14,675 bases of DNA from positions 1-14,675 of the forward strand of contig JAYFRC010000087.1 of assembly GCA_034926415.1 (NCBI GenBank), read 5' to 3'. Below are positions 1-7,891 of this stretch, in pieces (position 1 is the stretch's first letter; each line of letters begins with the position of its first letter). Both the position numbers and the translations under genes were made by a program. The notes below the pieces were generated by a model, which did no database searches, was not told the origin of the DNA, and saw nothing but the letters and a program-made list of their open reading frames with translations. This DNA is from JAYFRC01 sp034926415 (GTDB lineage: Bacteria > Bacillota > Clostridia > Oscillospirales > Oscillospiraceae).

Positions 1-30
1 CCGAATGGGGCGGGCGGCTTTTATATTAAC

Positions 31-582
31 TTACGCTATCGTCATCTCGCGGGCATCCTTCTCCCGCGTCAGAGCGCGGAGATACTCGTCCATGGTTATC
101 GAGTAGAGAGTGAGCGCTTCTCCCCTTCGTTCCTCGCGAAAACCGCAGCAGCGCACCATGCGCTCGGAGCGAATATTGCCGTGGTAGATTTTCGCAATCA
201 TCTTTTTCGCGCGCCAGTCAAAAAATGCGCGGTACTGCGCGGCGCGCAAGGCGTCGGTGCCGTAGCCGTTGCCCCAGAGTCGCTCGTCGCCTATCGCGAC
301 GACGATTTCAAAGCAGCCGGAGTCAAAGTGTTCGCGCAGTTTTATAAAGCCCATCGAATCCTCCTCGTCTTCGCAGACAAGGAAAAATTTCCCGTACTGA
401 TTAAAGCGGAAGGTAAGCAGCGGCGCGGGCGTGGTGTCGAGCATGCGGCGCAGCGCCTCCGGCGCATTGCCGTCTTCGTTCAGATACCGTATCACGGAGC
501 GGCTTTGAAGCCATCTGGAAATATTTTCGACGTCCGTCGGTCTTATGTCCGCACGCAAAAAAATAGAAGCGGCTTTCTTCAT
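31..582 (-). CDS. GNAT-family N-acetyltransferase (RimJ/RimL-like)
   Basis: This gene encodes a 183-residue cytosolic protein that probably transfers an acetyl group from acetyl-CoA to an amine; the substrate cannot be told from sequence. The GNAT signature is visible in the second half: a beta strand (CFEIVVAIGD) is followed by the acetyl-CoA pyrophosphate loop RLWGNGYGTDAL (an R-x-x-G-x-G type motif near residue 105). A late segment with N-x-R-S-E-R-M and CGF matches the end of the Acetyltransf_3 fold. The length is normal for a single-domain family member. The ATG is preceded by a GAGGT ribosome site 7 nt upstream. It stands alone, with its own promoter and the pta terminator upstream. No terminator is visible in the 30 bases beyond its stop. 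The family call is firm; a ribosomal-protein target would be a guess. Confidence 0.85.
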   Translation of the reverse strand: MKKAASIFLRADIRPTDVENISRWLQSRSVIRYLNEDGNAPEALRRMLDTTPAPLLTFRFNQYGKFFLVCEDEEDSMGFIKLREHFDSGCFEIVVAIGDERLWGNGYGTDALRAAQYRAFFDWRAKKMIAKIYHGNIRSERMVRCCGFREERRGEALTLYSITMDEYLRALTREKDAREMTIA

Positions 583-599
583 ACGCTTTACCTCACAGT

Positions 600-655
600 A
601 AAAATATTAAAAAGCCCTTCTATGCGTGTCGCATCGACGGTTCTTTTTTATTAAA
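600..655 (-). other. Structured 5' leader of the GNAT gene
   Basis: The transcribed leader contains a short hairpin (ATGCG-ACA-CGCAT, about 621-633) flanked by an A-rich run on one side and GGGCTTTTT on the other. An imperfect outer pairing of AAAAAG with CTTTTT is possible. It could be a weak attenuator or only an AT-rich leader. Confidence 0.3.
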
Positions 656-663
656 TTATAAAT

Positions 664-692
664 ATGCTAGCATGTATATGAGTTTATGTCAA
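664..692 (-). promoter_or_regulatory. Sigma-A-type promoter for the GNAT gene
   Basis: On the minus strand a perfect -35 box TTGACA (687-692) is separated by exactly 17 bases from TAGCAT (664-669), which matches 4 of 6 bases of the -10 consensus. The region downstream is AT-rich. It implies a leader of roughly 70 bases before the GNAT start codon. Confidence 0.6.
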
Positions 693-760
693 GGCCAGGC
701 GCCTCGAAGGAAAAGGGCAGACGCGCCTTTACGTGTAAAATACGCGTGTACAATATAATA

Positions 761-800
761 AAAACCGCGCCTTCGCATATATGTGCGAAGGCGCGGTTTT
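761..800 (-). terminator. Strong bidirectional-looking rho-independent terminator after pta
   Basis: A perfect 17-bp stem (761-777 with 784-800) encloses a 6-base loop. Its GC-rich core is flanked by A and T runs, so it reads as a terminator on both strands: TTTTTATT follows on the minus strand and TTTTTTAT on the plus strand. It lies 80 bases past the pta stop, and no plus-strand gene precedes it, so its role is to end pta transcription before the GNAT promoter. Confidence 0.9.
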
Positions 801-880
801 TTATAAAAACTCCTCAACCCTGAAAAGTTTGCAGACTTAAAAAGTTTACTGACTTACCATGTATTCTTGCTTCGTGTTTC

Positions 881-1861
881 TTACTTCATTCCGGCGGTTA
901 TAATAGCCATCTGATAGACCTCGTCGGCGTTGCAGCCGCGGGAGAGGTCGTTCAGGGGAGCGTTCAGGCCCTGAAGAACGGGGCCGTAAGCCGCAAAGCC
1001 GCCCAGTCGCTGAGCAATCTTGTAGCCGATGTTGCCGGCCTCGATCATTGGGAAGATGAAGGTGTTGGCCTGTCCGGCGACCGGAGAGCCCTTGCACTTC
1101 GTCTTGGCAACGACGGGAGAGAACGCGGCGTCGAACTGGAGCTCTCCGTCGATAGCGAGATCGGGAGCGGCGGCCTTTGCCTTGGCGGTGGCATTGCGGA
1201 CAAGGTCGACAGTCTCGCCCTTGCCGGAGCCCATGGTGGAGTAGGACAGCATGGCGACCTTCGGGTCGATGCCGAAGAACGCAGCGGTCTTTGCGGACTC
1301 GATAGCGATCTCAACGAGCTCGTCCTCGGTCGGATGAATATTGATGGCGCAGTCGCCCATGGCGTAACGCTCCTCGGAGCCGTCCGGGTTAATGCGCTCC
1401 ATTATGAAGCAGGAAGAGACGATCTTATTGCCGGGCTTGGTCTTGACGAGCTGGAGCGCGGGACGGACGGTGTCGGCGGTGGAGTAGGTAGCTCCGCCGA
1501 GAAGAGCGTCGGCTTTGCCCTGCTTGACGAGCATGGTGCCAAAATAGTTGCCCTTCATCAGAGCGGCGCGGCACTCGTCCGCGCTCATCTTGCCCTTGCG
1601 CAGCTCGACCATGGTATTGACCATGTCGTCCATACCGGCGTAAGTTGCGGGATCGAGTATCTCGATGCCGTCGATGTCAAAATTGCCGGCCTTGGCAGCG
1701 GCCTTGACCTCGTCAACCTTGCCGACGAGTATCATGTCCATCAAATTGTCTTTCTTAAGACGAGCCGCAGCCTCGAGAATACGGGGATCGGGTCCCTCGG
1801 TAAACACAAGAGTGCGGCGGTTTGCTTTAAGGTTTGTGATAAGCTTGTCGAACATTCCCAT
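881..1861 (-). CDS. pta: Phosphate acetyltransferase
   Basis: This gene encodes a 326-residue cytosolic enzyme that interconverts acetyl-CoA plus phosphate with acetyl phosphate plus CoA, the first step of acetate formation with ATP yield. It is the short PTA_PTB-type form without the N-terminal DRTGG/CobQ-like region of long enterobacterial Pta. Visible family features are the N-terminal TEGPDPRILEAA segment, the SSCFIMER and YAMGDCAINIHPT blocks, SYSTMGSGKG in the middle, DGELQFDAAF, and the C-terminal AGNIGYKIAQRLGGFAAYGP region with GLNAPLNDLSRGC, all strongly conserved in the family. The start is taken at 1861 rather than an ATG 39 bases upstream, because AAAGGAAG lies about 9 bases before it. 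It has its own promoter and terminator, so it is probably monocistronic. Its usual partner, acetate kinase, is not adjacent. Confidence 0.95.
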   Translation of the reverse strand: MGMFDKLITNLKANRRTLVFTEGPDPRILEAAARLKKDNLMDMILVGKVDEVKAAAKAGNFDIDGIEILDPATYAGMDDMVNTMVELRKGKMSADECRAALMKGNYFGTMLVKQGKADALLGGATYSTADTVRPALQLVKTKPGNKIVSSCFIMERINPDGSEERYAMGDCAINIHPTEDELVEIAIESAKTAAFFGIDPKVAMLSYSTMGSGKGETVDLVRNATAKAKAAAPDLAIDGELQFDAAFSPVVAKTKCKGSPVAGQANTFIFPMIEAGNIGYKIAQRLGGFAAYGPVLQGLNAPLNDLSRGCNADEVYQMAIITAGMK

Positions 1862-1926
1862 TTTGCAGATCTTCCTTTCAAAATAATGGCGCATGGCCAT
1901 AATACTGACGCATAAGAATTAAATAA

Positions 1927-1955
1927 AGTATACACCAAAAAAATTTTCAGTACAA
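1927..1955 (-). promoter_or_regulatory. Sigma-A-type promoter for pta
   Basis: On the minus strand TTGTAC (1950-1955) is separated by 17 bases from TATACT (1927-1932), with an AT-rich spacer. It is the best promoter in the pta/xre gap on this strand and gives a leader of about 60 bases. Confidence 0.7.
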
Positions 1956-1962
1956 GCCGAAA

Positions 1963-1978
1963 CGCCTGAAAACAGGCG
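1963..1978. repeat. Small inverted repeat upstream of the pta -35 box
   Basis: CGCCTG (1963-1968) and CAGGCG (1973-1978) flank AAAA, 8 bases upstream of the pta -35 box. No U-run follows on either strand, so it is not a terminator. It could be a protein-binding site between the divergent pta and xre promoters. Confidence 0.35.
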
Positions 1979-2082
1979 GCATTTACATGGCCCGGCTAAA
2001 ATTTTCCGCGACTTTGTTTAATTAGTGACAATCTTTTTCCGACACGGCTCCCCACCTTTTTCCAAATTTCACGTTTTTGATA

Positions 2083-2112
2083 TTTACAAAAATATATTAC
2101 AAAGCGTATACT
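2083..2112 (+). promoter_or_regulatory. Promoter of the XRE regulator gene
   Basis: TTTACA (2083-2088) and TATACT (2107-2112) are separated by 18 bases in AT-rich sequence, 30 bases before the start codon of the regulator gene. The -10 hexamer is the same TATACT used by the divergent pta promoter. Confidence 0.6.
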
Positions 2113-2127
2113 ATATACACATAGTAT
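2108..2127. promoter_or_regulatory. Candidate operator: perfect inverted repeat over the xre promoter
   Basis: ATACTAT (2108-2114) and ATAGTAT (2121-2127) form a perfect 7-bp inverted repeat with a 6-base centre. It covers the -10 box and the probable transcription start and ends 14 bases before the ATG. XRE/Cro-type dimers commonly bind such dyads, so self-repression is the likely role; this is inference. Confidence 0.5.
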
Positions 2128-2141
2128 TTTGGGGTGATAAT

Positions 2142-2822
2142 ATGCTGTCGTCTTTTTCAAAAACGCTGTCGCTTCTGCGGCGGGAACAAAATCTCAGCCA
2201 GAGGCAGGCCGCCGACGACCTCGGCATATCGCAGGCGCTTTTGTCGCACTATGAAAAAGGGATACGCGAGCCGGGGCTTGCGTTTGTCATAAAGGTGTGC
2301 AATTATTATAAAGTTTCCGCCGACTACCTGCTTGGCCGTTCGCTTTCGCGCGACGGGACGACCATCACCGCCGAAGGGCTCCACGACGTTTCGGAGGAAA
2401 AGGGAAACATACTCAAGGGGAGCGTTATGGCCATGCTCCAGAAGAAGCTGCTGGTAAATACGGCGGGTATGCTGTTCGACCTGCTTGGCAAGACGGGAGA
2501 CAAGGCCGCCATAGGCGCGGCTTCGTCATATCTCGGCGACGCGCTTTACAAGTGCTACCGCCATCTGTTCGACGCCGCCGAGGTGACAGAACACTTCTCA
2601 TCCGTCGATACGACCGCATTTGGCGCGGGCGCGGTCGACGGCGACCTTCACACGTCCGAGGCGCAGTACGCCGCGGCGCTTGAAAAGGTGGCGCGAGATA
2701 AAGGGACTTTCCCCGACCTGAGCCGCGAAACGATGGAGAGCGAGCACGCCGCCGCGTACCAGAGCGCGCTTCAGCTTTTCCATACGACCGTTGAGCGTGT
2801 GAACGAGAACCTCAAAAAATAA
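2142..2822 (+). CDS. XRE-family helix-turn-helix transcriptional regulator
   Basis: This gene encodes a 226-residue protein with a Cro/C1-type DNA-binding domain at residues about 5-60. It shows LSLLRREQNLSQRQAADDLG, then ISQALLSHYEKG (the recognition-helix region), and ends with the YYKVSADYLLGRS signature typical of HTH_3 proteins. The remaining roughly 160 residues are mostly helical, without a motif I recognise, and may be an effector-binding or oligomerisation domain. The start at 2142 is chosen over an in-frame upstream start because GGGGTGAT precedes it at good spacing and the frame upstream overlaps the promoter. It is transcribed divergently from pta across a gap of 280 bases. Autoregulation through the dyad in its promoter is likely, and an effect on pta is possible. 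Its regulon and signal are unknown. Confidence 0.88.
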   Translation: MLSSFSKTLSLLRREQNLSQRQAADDLGISQALLSHYEKGIREPGLAFVIKVCNYYKVSADYLLGRSLSRDGTTITAEGLHDVSEEKGNILKGSVMAMLQKKLLVNTAGMLFDLLGKTGDKAAIGAASSYLGDALYKCYRHLFDAAEVTEHFSSVDTTAFGAGAVDGDLHTSEAQYAAALEKVARDKGTFPDLSRETMESEHAAAYQSALQLFHTTVERVNENLKK

Positions 2823-3006
2823 GGAACGCGCCGCGGCCTGCACCGGCACTATTTATACCCGGTTTGCCCGGGATCGCCGCGGCAGGCTCCGAATCGTTCG
2901 TTTCCGGATAAAGACAAAAACTCATTTTCTCCGCTGCCGCTCCTCTCGCTCCGAGACCGCTTCGCAGGGTCCGGCCGCGTTTTGGAGAGCGGCGTCGATT
3001 TGCTTT
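2823..3006 (+). other. Gap between the XRE gene and lepA with several potential hairpins
   Basis: No convincing gene is present. Visible structure includes CCCGG-TTTGC-CCGGG (2858-2872) enclosed by GCCTGC/GCAGGC (2836-2841 with 2882-2887), and a second fold closed by GCCGCTC/GAGCGGC (2936-2942 with 2987-2993) with GACC/GGTC inside. None has a U-run, so I cannot call a terminator for the XRE gene. I see no good lepA promoter here. The second fold ends 13 bases before the lepA ribosome site and may be a leader structure. Confidence 0.35.
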
Positions 3007-3022
3007 AGGAGGATTTATTTTT

Positions 3023-4831
<1,809 letters not shown>

Positions 4832-4888
4832 TGTCGGAAGAAATTGCTCTTCTCGGCCAATCCTCTTCGCCTCGAAAGGGACGAAAAA

Positions 4889-4943
4889 GCGGCGCATAAG
4901 GGCGGAGCCTTGCATACTTAGCCCTTATCTTCATAGCCGCCGC
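4889..4943 (+). terminator. Long imperfect hairpin after lepA, possible terminator
   Basis: GCGGCG (4889-4894) pairs with CGCCGC (4938-4943), and ATAAGGGC (4896-4903) pairs perfectly with GCCCTTAT (4921-4928) around a 17-base loop. ACGTTTTATAAAAA follows. The T-run is short, so this is a moderate candidate for ending lepA transcription, 58 bases past the stop codon. Confidence 0.45.
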
Positions 4944-4959
4944 ACGTTTTATAAAAATA

Positions 4960-4985
4960 CCCCATGCGGAATTTTCCGCATGGGG
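4960..4985 (-). terminator. Rho-independent terminator of the HAD gene
   Basis: A perfect 10-bp stem CCCCATGCGG/CCGCATGGGG encloses AATTTT, and two further A-T pairs can form. On the minus strand it is followed by TATTTTTATAAAA, a good U-rich tail, 16 bases past the HAD stop. On the plus strand ATTTTATA follows after a few bases, so it may also back up lepA termination. Confidence 0.8.
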
Positions 4986-5001
4986 TCGATTTTATAGGAA
5001 A

Positions 5002-5841
5002 TTATTTGATGCTCCGCAGCTGCTCCTGTTTTTCATTGCTGAGCTTGTCGGCGATAGCCATGCGGCGAAGGACGTCGCGCACGCAGCCGGCGAGCCCGGA
5101 GCCCTCGCGGTAATCCGCGGGATAGATAAAATCCACCCTGCCCTTTTGGAGCAGCTCCTGAACGTCCTGTGTCATCGTCTTGTACACCGCGATGCTGACG
5201 CCGCCGTAGGCCTGCATCATTTTCATGCATGGCACGTCGGAAAGTCCGTCGCCGATGTATATCATGTTGTCGAACGGCACGCGCTTGCTGTCGTCAGGCA
5301 TCGATGCGTTGAGGTCGCGGTCGTTGGAAATGTCAAGCACGCCCTTGTTTATGCGGTAGACGAACTGAGTCTTGTTTGTGAAATTGACCGACAGCTTCGG
5401 CCACACGGCTGCGCCGCTGTCGTCATAAAAAAACTCGCTCGCGTAGATTTCCCTGAACTCGCGGCTTATGGGGCAGCCCTCGATTATTTCTTTAAGCCCG
5501 GACGAGATGACATAGTGTTCGACCGAGACGCCGAGCTCGTCGCCGCAGCGGTTCACGCGCGAGAACCAGTCGGCTACGCCGGGAAACAGCTCTATGCCGC
5601 GGCCTTTTTCGACAAGGCTCTGGCGGGAAAACGGTATGCCCTTTTCGCGGGATTTGACCACCATCGTGTACATATAGGCAAGGATAGCATCCATGCGCAA
5701 TTCGCGGCCGAAACCGTTTGCGGCGCGCCAAAAATCATCCGCCTCCATGCCGATGGACGGGATGAAAGCGTATTCCTGCATATCCTTTGTGCACAGAGTA
5801 TTATCAAAATCGTACATTATCGCGATTACGGGTCTCGACAT
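5002..5841 (-). CDS. HAD-superfamily phosphatase-like hydrolase
   Basis: This gene encodes a 279-residue soluble protein with the haloacid dehalogenase fold. Motif I is DFDNT (residues 11-15, nucleophile Asp11 and acid/base Asp13), motif II is ISSG (112-115, Ser113/114), a motif III lysine is probably Lys157 in NKTQF, and motif IV is GDGLSDVP (197-204, Asp198 and Asp202). The helical insert after motif I suggests a C1-type cap, as in phosphoserine-phosphatase relatives, so a small phosphorylated metabolite is the likely substrate; which one is unknown. The start has GAGGAGG 8 bases upstream. A hairpin with a U-run ends about 10 bases before that ribosome site, so the gene is either transcribed by read-through or controlled at that hairpin. 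It ends in its own terminator and converges with lepA. Confidence 0.88.
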   Translation of the reverse strand: MSRPVIAIMYDFDNTLCTKDMQEYAFIPSIGMEADDFWRAANGFGRELRMDAILAYMYTMVVKSREKGIPFSRQSLVEKGRGIELFPGVADWFSRVNRCGDELGVSVEHYVISSGLKEIIEGCPISREFREIYASEFFYDDSGAAVWPKLSVNFTNKTQFVYRINKGVLDISNDRDLNASMPDDSKRVPFDNMIYIGDGLSDVPCMKMMQAYGGVSIAVYKTMTQDVQELLQKGRVDFIYPADYREGSGLAGCVRDVLRRMAIADKLSNEKQEQLRSIK

Positions 5842-5863
5842 TTTTCTCGCCTCCTCATAAGCA

Positions 5864-5888
5864 AAAAGCGGCTCGCAGAGCCGCTTTT
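5864..5888 (-). terminator. Terminator-like hairpin directly upstream of the HAD ribosome site
   Basis: An 11-bp perfect stem, AAAAGCGGCTC with GAGCCGCTTTT around a 3-base loop, is followed on the minus strand by TTTTTGC and then almost at once by the HAD ribosome site. It could end the mutS-to-divIVA run or act as an attenuator for the HAD gene. Confidence 0.75.
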
Positions 5889-5934
5889 CGTATGTTGTAA
5901 AAGTCGGAACAGAGGAACAAAATCAAACTCACAA

Positions 5935-5961
5935 GCAGGAAAAGACACGGCCTTTTCCTGC
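5935..5961 (-). terminator. Inverted repeat just after divIVA
   Basis: GCAGGAAAAG (5935-5944) and CTTTTCCTGC (5952-5961) form a perfect 10-bp stem with a 7-base loop, starting 7 bases past the divIVA stop. The minus-strand sequence after it is T-rich but broken (TTGTGAGTTTGATTTTG), so it may be a weak terminator or an mRNA 3'-end stabiliser, with the 5864-5888 hairpin doing the rest. Confidence 0.5.
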
Positions 5962-5968
5962 GAAATTT

Positions 5969-6679
5969 TCAGTCGTCTTTTTTGTAGTTGCGGCCAAACT
6001 TGAGGTCGTCGAAAGAGATGCGGCGCGTGGTCTCAAAGTCTTCCTTTTCCTTCGGTTCTTCGTGCGCCTCGGGAGCGGGCTTTTCCTCGGGAGCGCCGCT
6101 CTCAGCGGGCTTTTCCTCGGAAAACGGATTGCCAGAAAAGGCCGATTTGACGGCGTCCTCTATGTCGGCCGCCTTTTCCTCGACCTTCTCTTCTTCCATC
6201 TTTTCTATGGCTTCCTGCGGCGGGTCTGCCTGGAGTTCCGGAACCTGGTCGAGGAACTCGAGCTCGCTGTTGCAGAGACGGCGCATAGTTGCAATAAAAT
6301 CGGAGGTCTCGCGCTTCGCGGCGGCGCAGCGCTGCTGCTCCATTACGATTTGAGCCTGGAGTTCGTTTATCTGTCTGCGAGCGTCGCGCTCGGCATCGGC
6401 GACGAGCTCCTCTTTTTTCTGCTTCGCTTCTTCTATCATGGTGTTTGCCATTTTCTGAGCGGTGAGCAGAGTGGCGCGCATAGCGTCCTCGGTGGAGCGG
6501 TACTCCTCGATCTTGTCGACGAGCACCTTCATCTTGGCCTTGAGCGCGGCGTTTTCTTTGAAAAGAGCGGTATAGTCCTCGGTCAGCTGGTCGAGAAATT
6601 CGTCGACCATGGCCATGTTATAGCCGCCCATGACGGTTTTTTGAAATACGTGGGTGGAAACTTCCTGCGGTGTAAGCAT
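5969..6679 (-). CDS. divIVA: DivIVA-domain cell division / polar scaffold protein
   Basis: This gene encodes a 236-residue coiled-coil protein. The N-terminus has the DivIVA membrane-binding pattern: LTPQEVSTHVFQK, then the GGYNMAMVDEFLDQL segment (18-32), in which the family's GY...VDxFL signature is clear. A long coiled coil covers residues about 33-150. The last 75 residues are acidic and low-complexity, with a repeated EEKPAE unit, and end in a basic tail (KFGRNYKKDD). DivIVA proteins sense negatively curved membrane and recruit division or polarity factors; which role applies here is unknown. A GGAGG site lies 8 bases before the ATG. It follows sepF by 15 bases, the classical ylmE-sepF-divIVA cluster, here without the ylmG and ylmH genes. 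Confidence 0.92.
   Translation of the reverse strand: MLTPQEVSTHVFQKTVMGGYNMAMVDEFLDQLTEDYTALFKENAALKAKMKVLVDKIEEYRSTEDAMRATLLTAQKMANTMIEEAKQKKEELVADAERDARRQINELQAQIVMEQQRCAAAKRETSDFIATMRRLCNSELEFLDQVPELQADPPQEAIEKMEEEKVEEKAADIEDAVKSAFSGNPFSEEKPAESGAPEEKPAPEAHEEPKEKEDFETTRRISFDDLKFGRNYKKDD
6074..6120 (-). repeat. Imperfect 30-bp tandem repeat inside divIVA
   Basis: AGCGGGCTTTTCCTCGG occurs at 6074-6090 and again at 6104-6120, a period of 30 bases or 10 codons. It encodes the repeated EEKPA of the acidic tail. The unit keeps the reading frame, which suggests slippage-driven tail length variation. Confidence 0.8.
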
Positions 6680-6694
6680 CGCTCTCTCCTCCGA

Positions 6695-7153
6695 TCAGAA
6701 ATACAGGCCGTTATTTTCAAGCTCGTCGATGAGGTCGCCCTCTATATCGACGTGATAGGGCGTGATAATATAGGTGCTGTTGGCGACCTTCTTTATTTTG
6801 CCCTCGCCGGCGTACGCGACGCCGGAAAGAAAATCTACCAGCCTGCGCGCGATGTCCTTATTGGTTGACTCGAGATTGATGACCACAGTGCGTTTTTCCT
6901 TCAGATGGTCAGCTATTTCGGAGGCGTTCTCAAATCTTTCGGGCTTTACAAGCACGACCTTCAGCTGCGTTGTCGCGTGGATGTTGACGACCTTGTTGCG
7001 TCGATCGTCGCCGCGGTCGCGTTCATCGCGTCGATCGTCGAAAAACGCCGCTGTGCGGTCTTTTTTTGATTCGGCGGGAAATTCGTCTTCATATTCCTCG
7101 TCTTCGTCCTCGTATGTATGTGTAAGTTTTTTAAGCTCGTTGAAAAGTCCCAT
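6695..7153 (-). CDS. sepF: SepF, FtsZ-ring membrane anchor
   Basis: This gene encodes a 152-residue protein. An amphipathic N-terminal helix (MGLFNELKKLTH, residues 1-12) would bind membrane. A very acidic and then Asp/Arg-rich linker (13-53) follows, and then the SepF core (54-140) with KVVNIHATTQLKVVLVKP, the conserved TVVINL strand and the FLSGVAYAGEGKIKKVA block that forms the FtsZ-binding dimer. SepF tethers FtsZ filaments to the membrane and shapes the septum in Gram-positives. The start at 7153 is supported by GGAGGG six bases upstream; an upstream TTG in frame lacks such a site. It lies 39 bases after yggS and 15 bases before divIVA, so co-expression of the division pair is likely. 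Confidence 0.95.
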   Translation of the reverse strand: MGLFNELKKLTHTYEDEDEEYEDEFPAESKKDRTAAFFDDRRDERDRGDDRRNKVVNIHATTQLKVVLVKPERFENASEIADHLKEKRTVVINLESTNKDIARRLVDFLSGVAYAGEGKIKKVANSTYIITPYHVDIEGDLIDELENNGLYF

Positions 7154-7192
7154 AAAAAACCCTCCAGTTATCTCTGTTTTTACCAAGAAATG

Positions 7193-7891
7193 TTAGATAT
7201 TGTAATTCCGGTGTCCGAATATCGCGGTGCCGACGCGGATAAGAGTGCTGCCCGCAGCTATCGCGTCCTCGAAATCGTCACTCATTCCCATAGAAAGGTA
7301 TATCTTGCTACTATTATGGAGCAAGTGCGGCCTTATGTCAACAAACAAGTCGCGCATTTTTTCAAAATATGGCGTGTTTTCGCCGCTTTCGGAGCTTATC
7401 GGAGGAATGGCCATAAGCCCGCAGACGCGCGCGCCTTGAAGCGAATCCGCCTCGTCGAGAGCGGGCTTCACCGCGTCGTAATCAAAGCCGCTCTTGCTCT
7501 CCTCCATGCCGATATTGACCTCGAGCAGCACGTCCTGAACAATGCCCAGTTTTTTCGCGCATTTGTCCACCTCGTGCAGAAGCTCTATCGAGTCTATCGA
7601 GTGTATAAGTTCAACGCGGCCCACCACCTGGCGAACCTTGTTTTTCTGGAGGTGTCCTATGAAGTGCAGTGGTTTGCCGTCGTAGGCGTGTTCCGCTATT
7701 TTCTGAGTCATTTCCTGGACGCGGTTCTCGCCGAGCGCGTCGATGCCGGCGGCGATGGCCGCGCGGCAGGCCGCCGCGTCGTTTATCTTGCTTGCGCCGA
7801 GCAGCATTATATCAGACGGGCTGCGCCCCGCGCCTTCCGCCGCACGGCTCATGCGCGCGCGTATTTCAGCTATGTTTTCCGCTATTCCCAT
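7193..7891 (-). CDS. yggS: YggS/YlmE-family PLP homeostasis protein
   Basis: This gene encodes a 232-residue PLP-binding protein with the alanine-racemase-like TIM-barrel fold. It has no known catalytic activity; the family (human PLPBP, E. coli YggS, B. subtilis YlmE) buffers free pyridoxal phosphate. Lys35 in LLGASK is the Schiff-base lysine. GENRVQE (about 54-60), FIGHLQKNK (about 77-85), the SIDSIEL segment, LEVNIGMEESKSGF and the C-terminal SMGMSDDFEDAI...GSTLIRVGTAIFG phosphate-binding region are all present, so it looks intact. Its ATG shares one base with the stop codon of the HlyD-like gene (TAATG), and the ribosome site AAAGGTGAT lies inside that gene, so the two should be translationally coupled. 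Confidence 0.95.
   Translation of the reverse strand: MGIAENIAEIRARMSRAAEGAGRSPSDIMLLGASKINDAAACRAAIAAGIDALGENRVQEMTQKIAEHAYDGKPLHFIGHLQKNKVRQVVGRVELIHSIDSIELLHEVDKCAKKLGIVQDVLLEVNIGMEESKSGFDYDAVKPALDEADSLQGARVCGLMAIPPISSESGENTPYFEKMRDLFVDIRPHLLHNSSKIYLSMGMSDDFEDAIAAGSTLIRVGTAIFGHRNYNI

Noticed and set aside
728..760. Plus-strand promoter ending in TATAAT just before the 761-800 hairpin
   Set aside because: The only -35-like box (TTTACG) is 20 bases away, and no plus-strand gene follows before the terminator.
2936..3006. T-box or riboswitch upstream of lepA
   Set aside because: No T-box consensus (AGGGTGGNACCGCG) and no terminator hairpin with a U-run are present; only GC-rich dyads remain.
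4832..4890. Minus-strand continuation of a reading frame past the end of lepA as a small gene
   Set aside because: It has no ribosome site and runs on antisense into lepA. It could be part of an intergenic repeat, but nothing in this window confirms it.
5146..6003. Plus-strand open frame of about 285 codons over the HAD gene and the end of divIVA
   Set aside because: It runs antisense to two recognised genes and through two terminator hairpins, without family features or a ribosome site.
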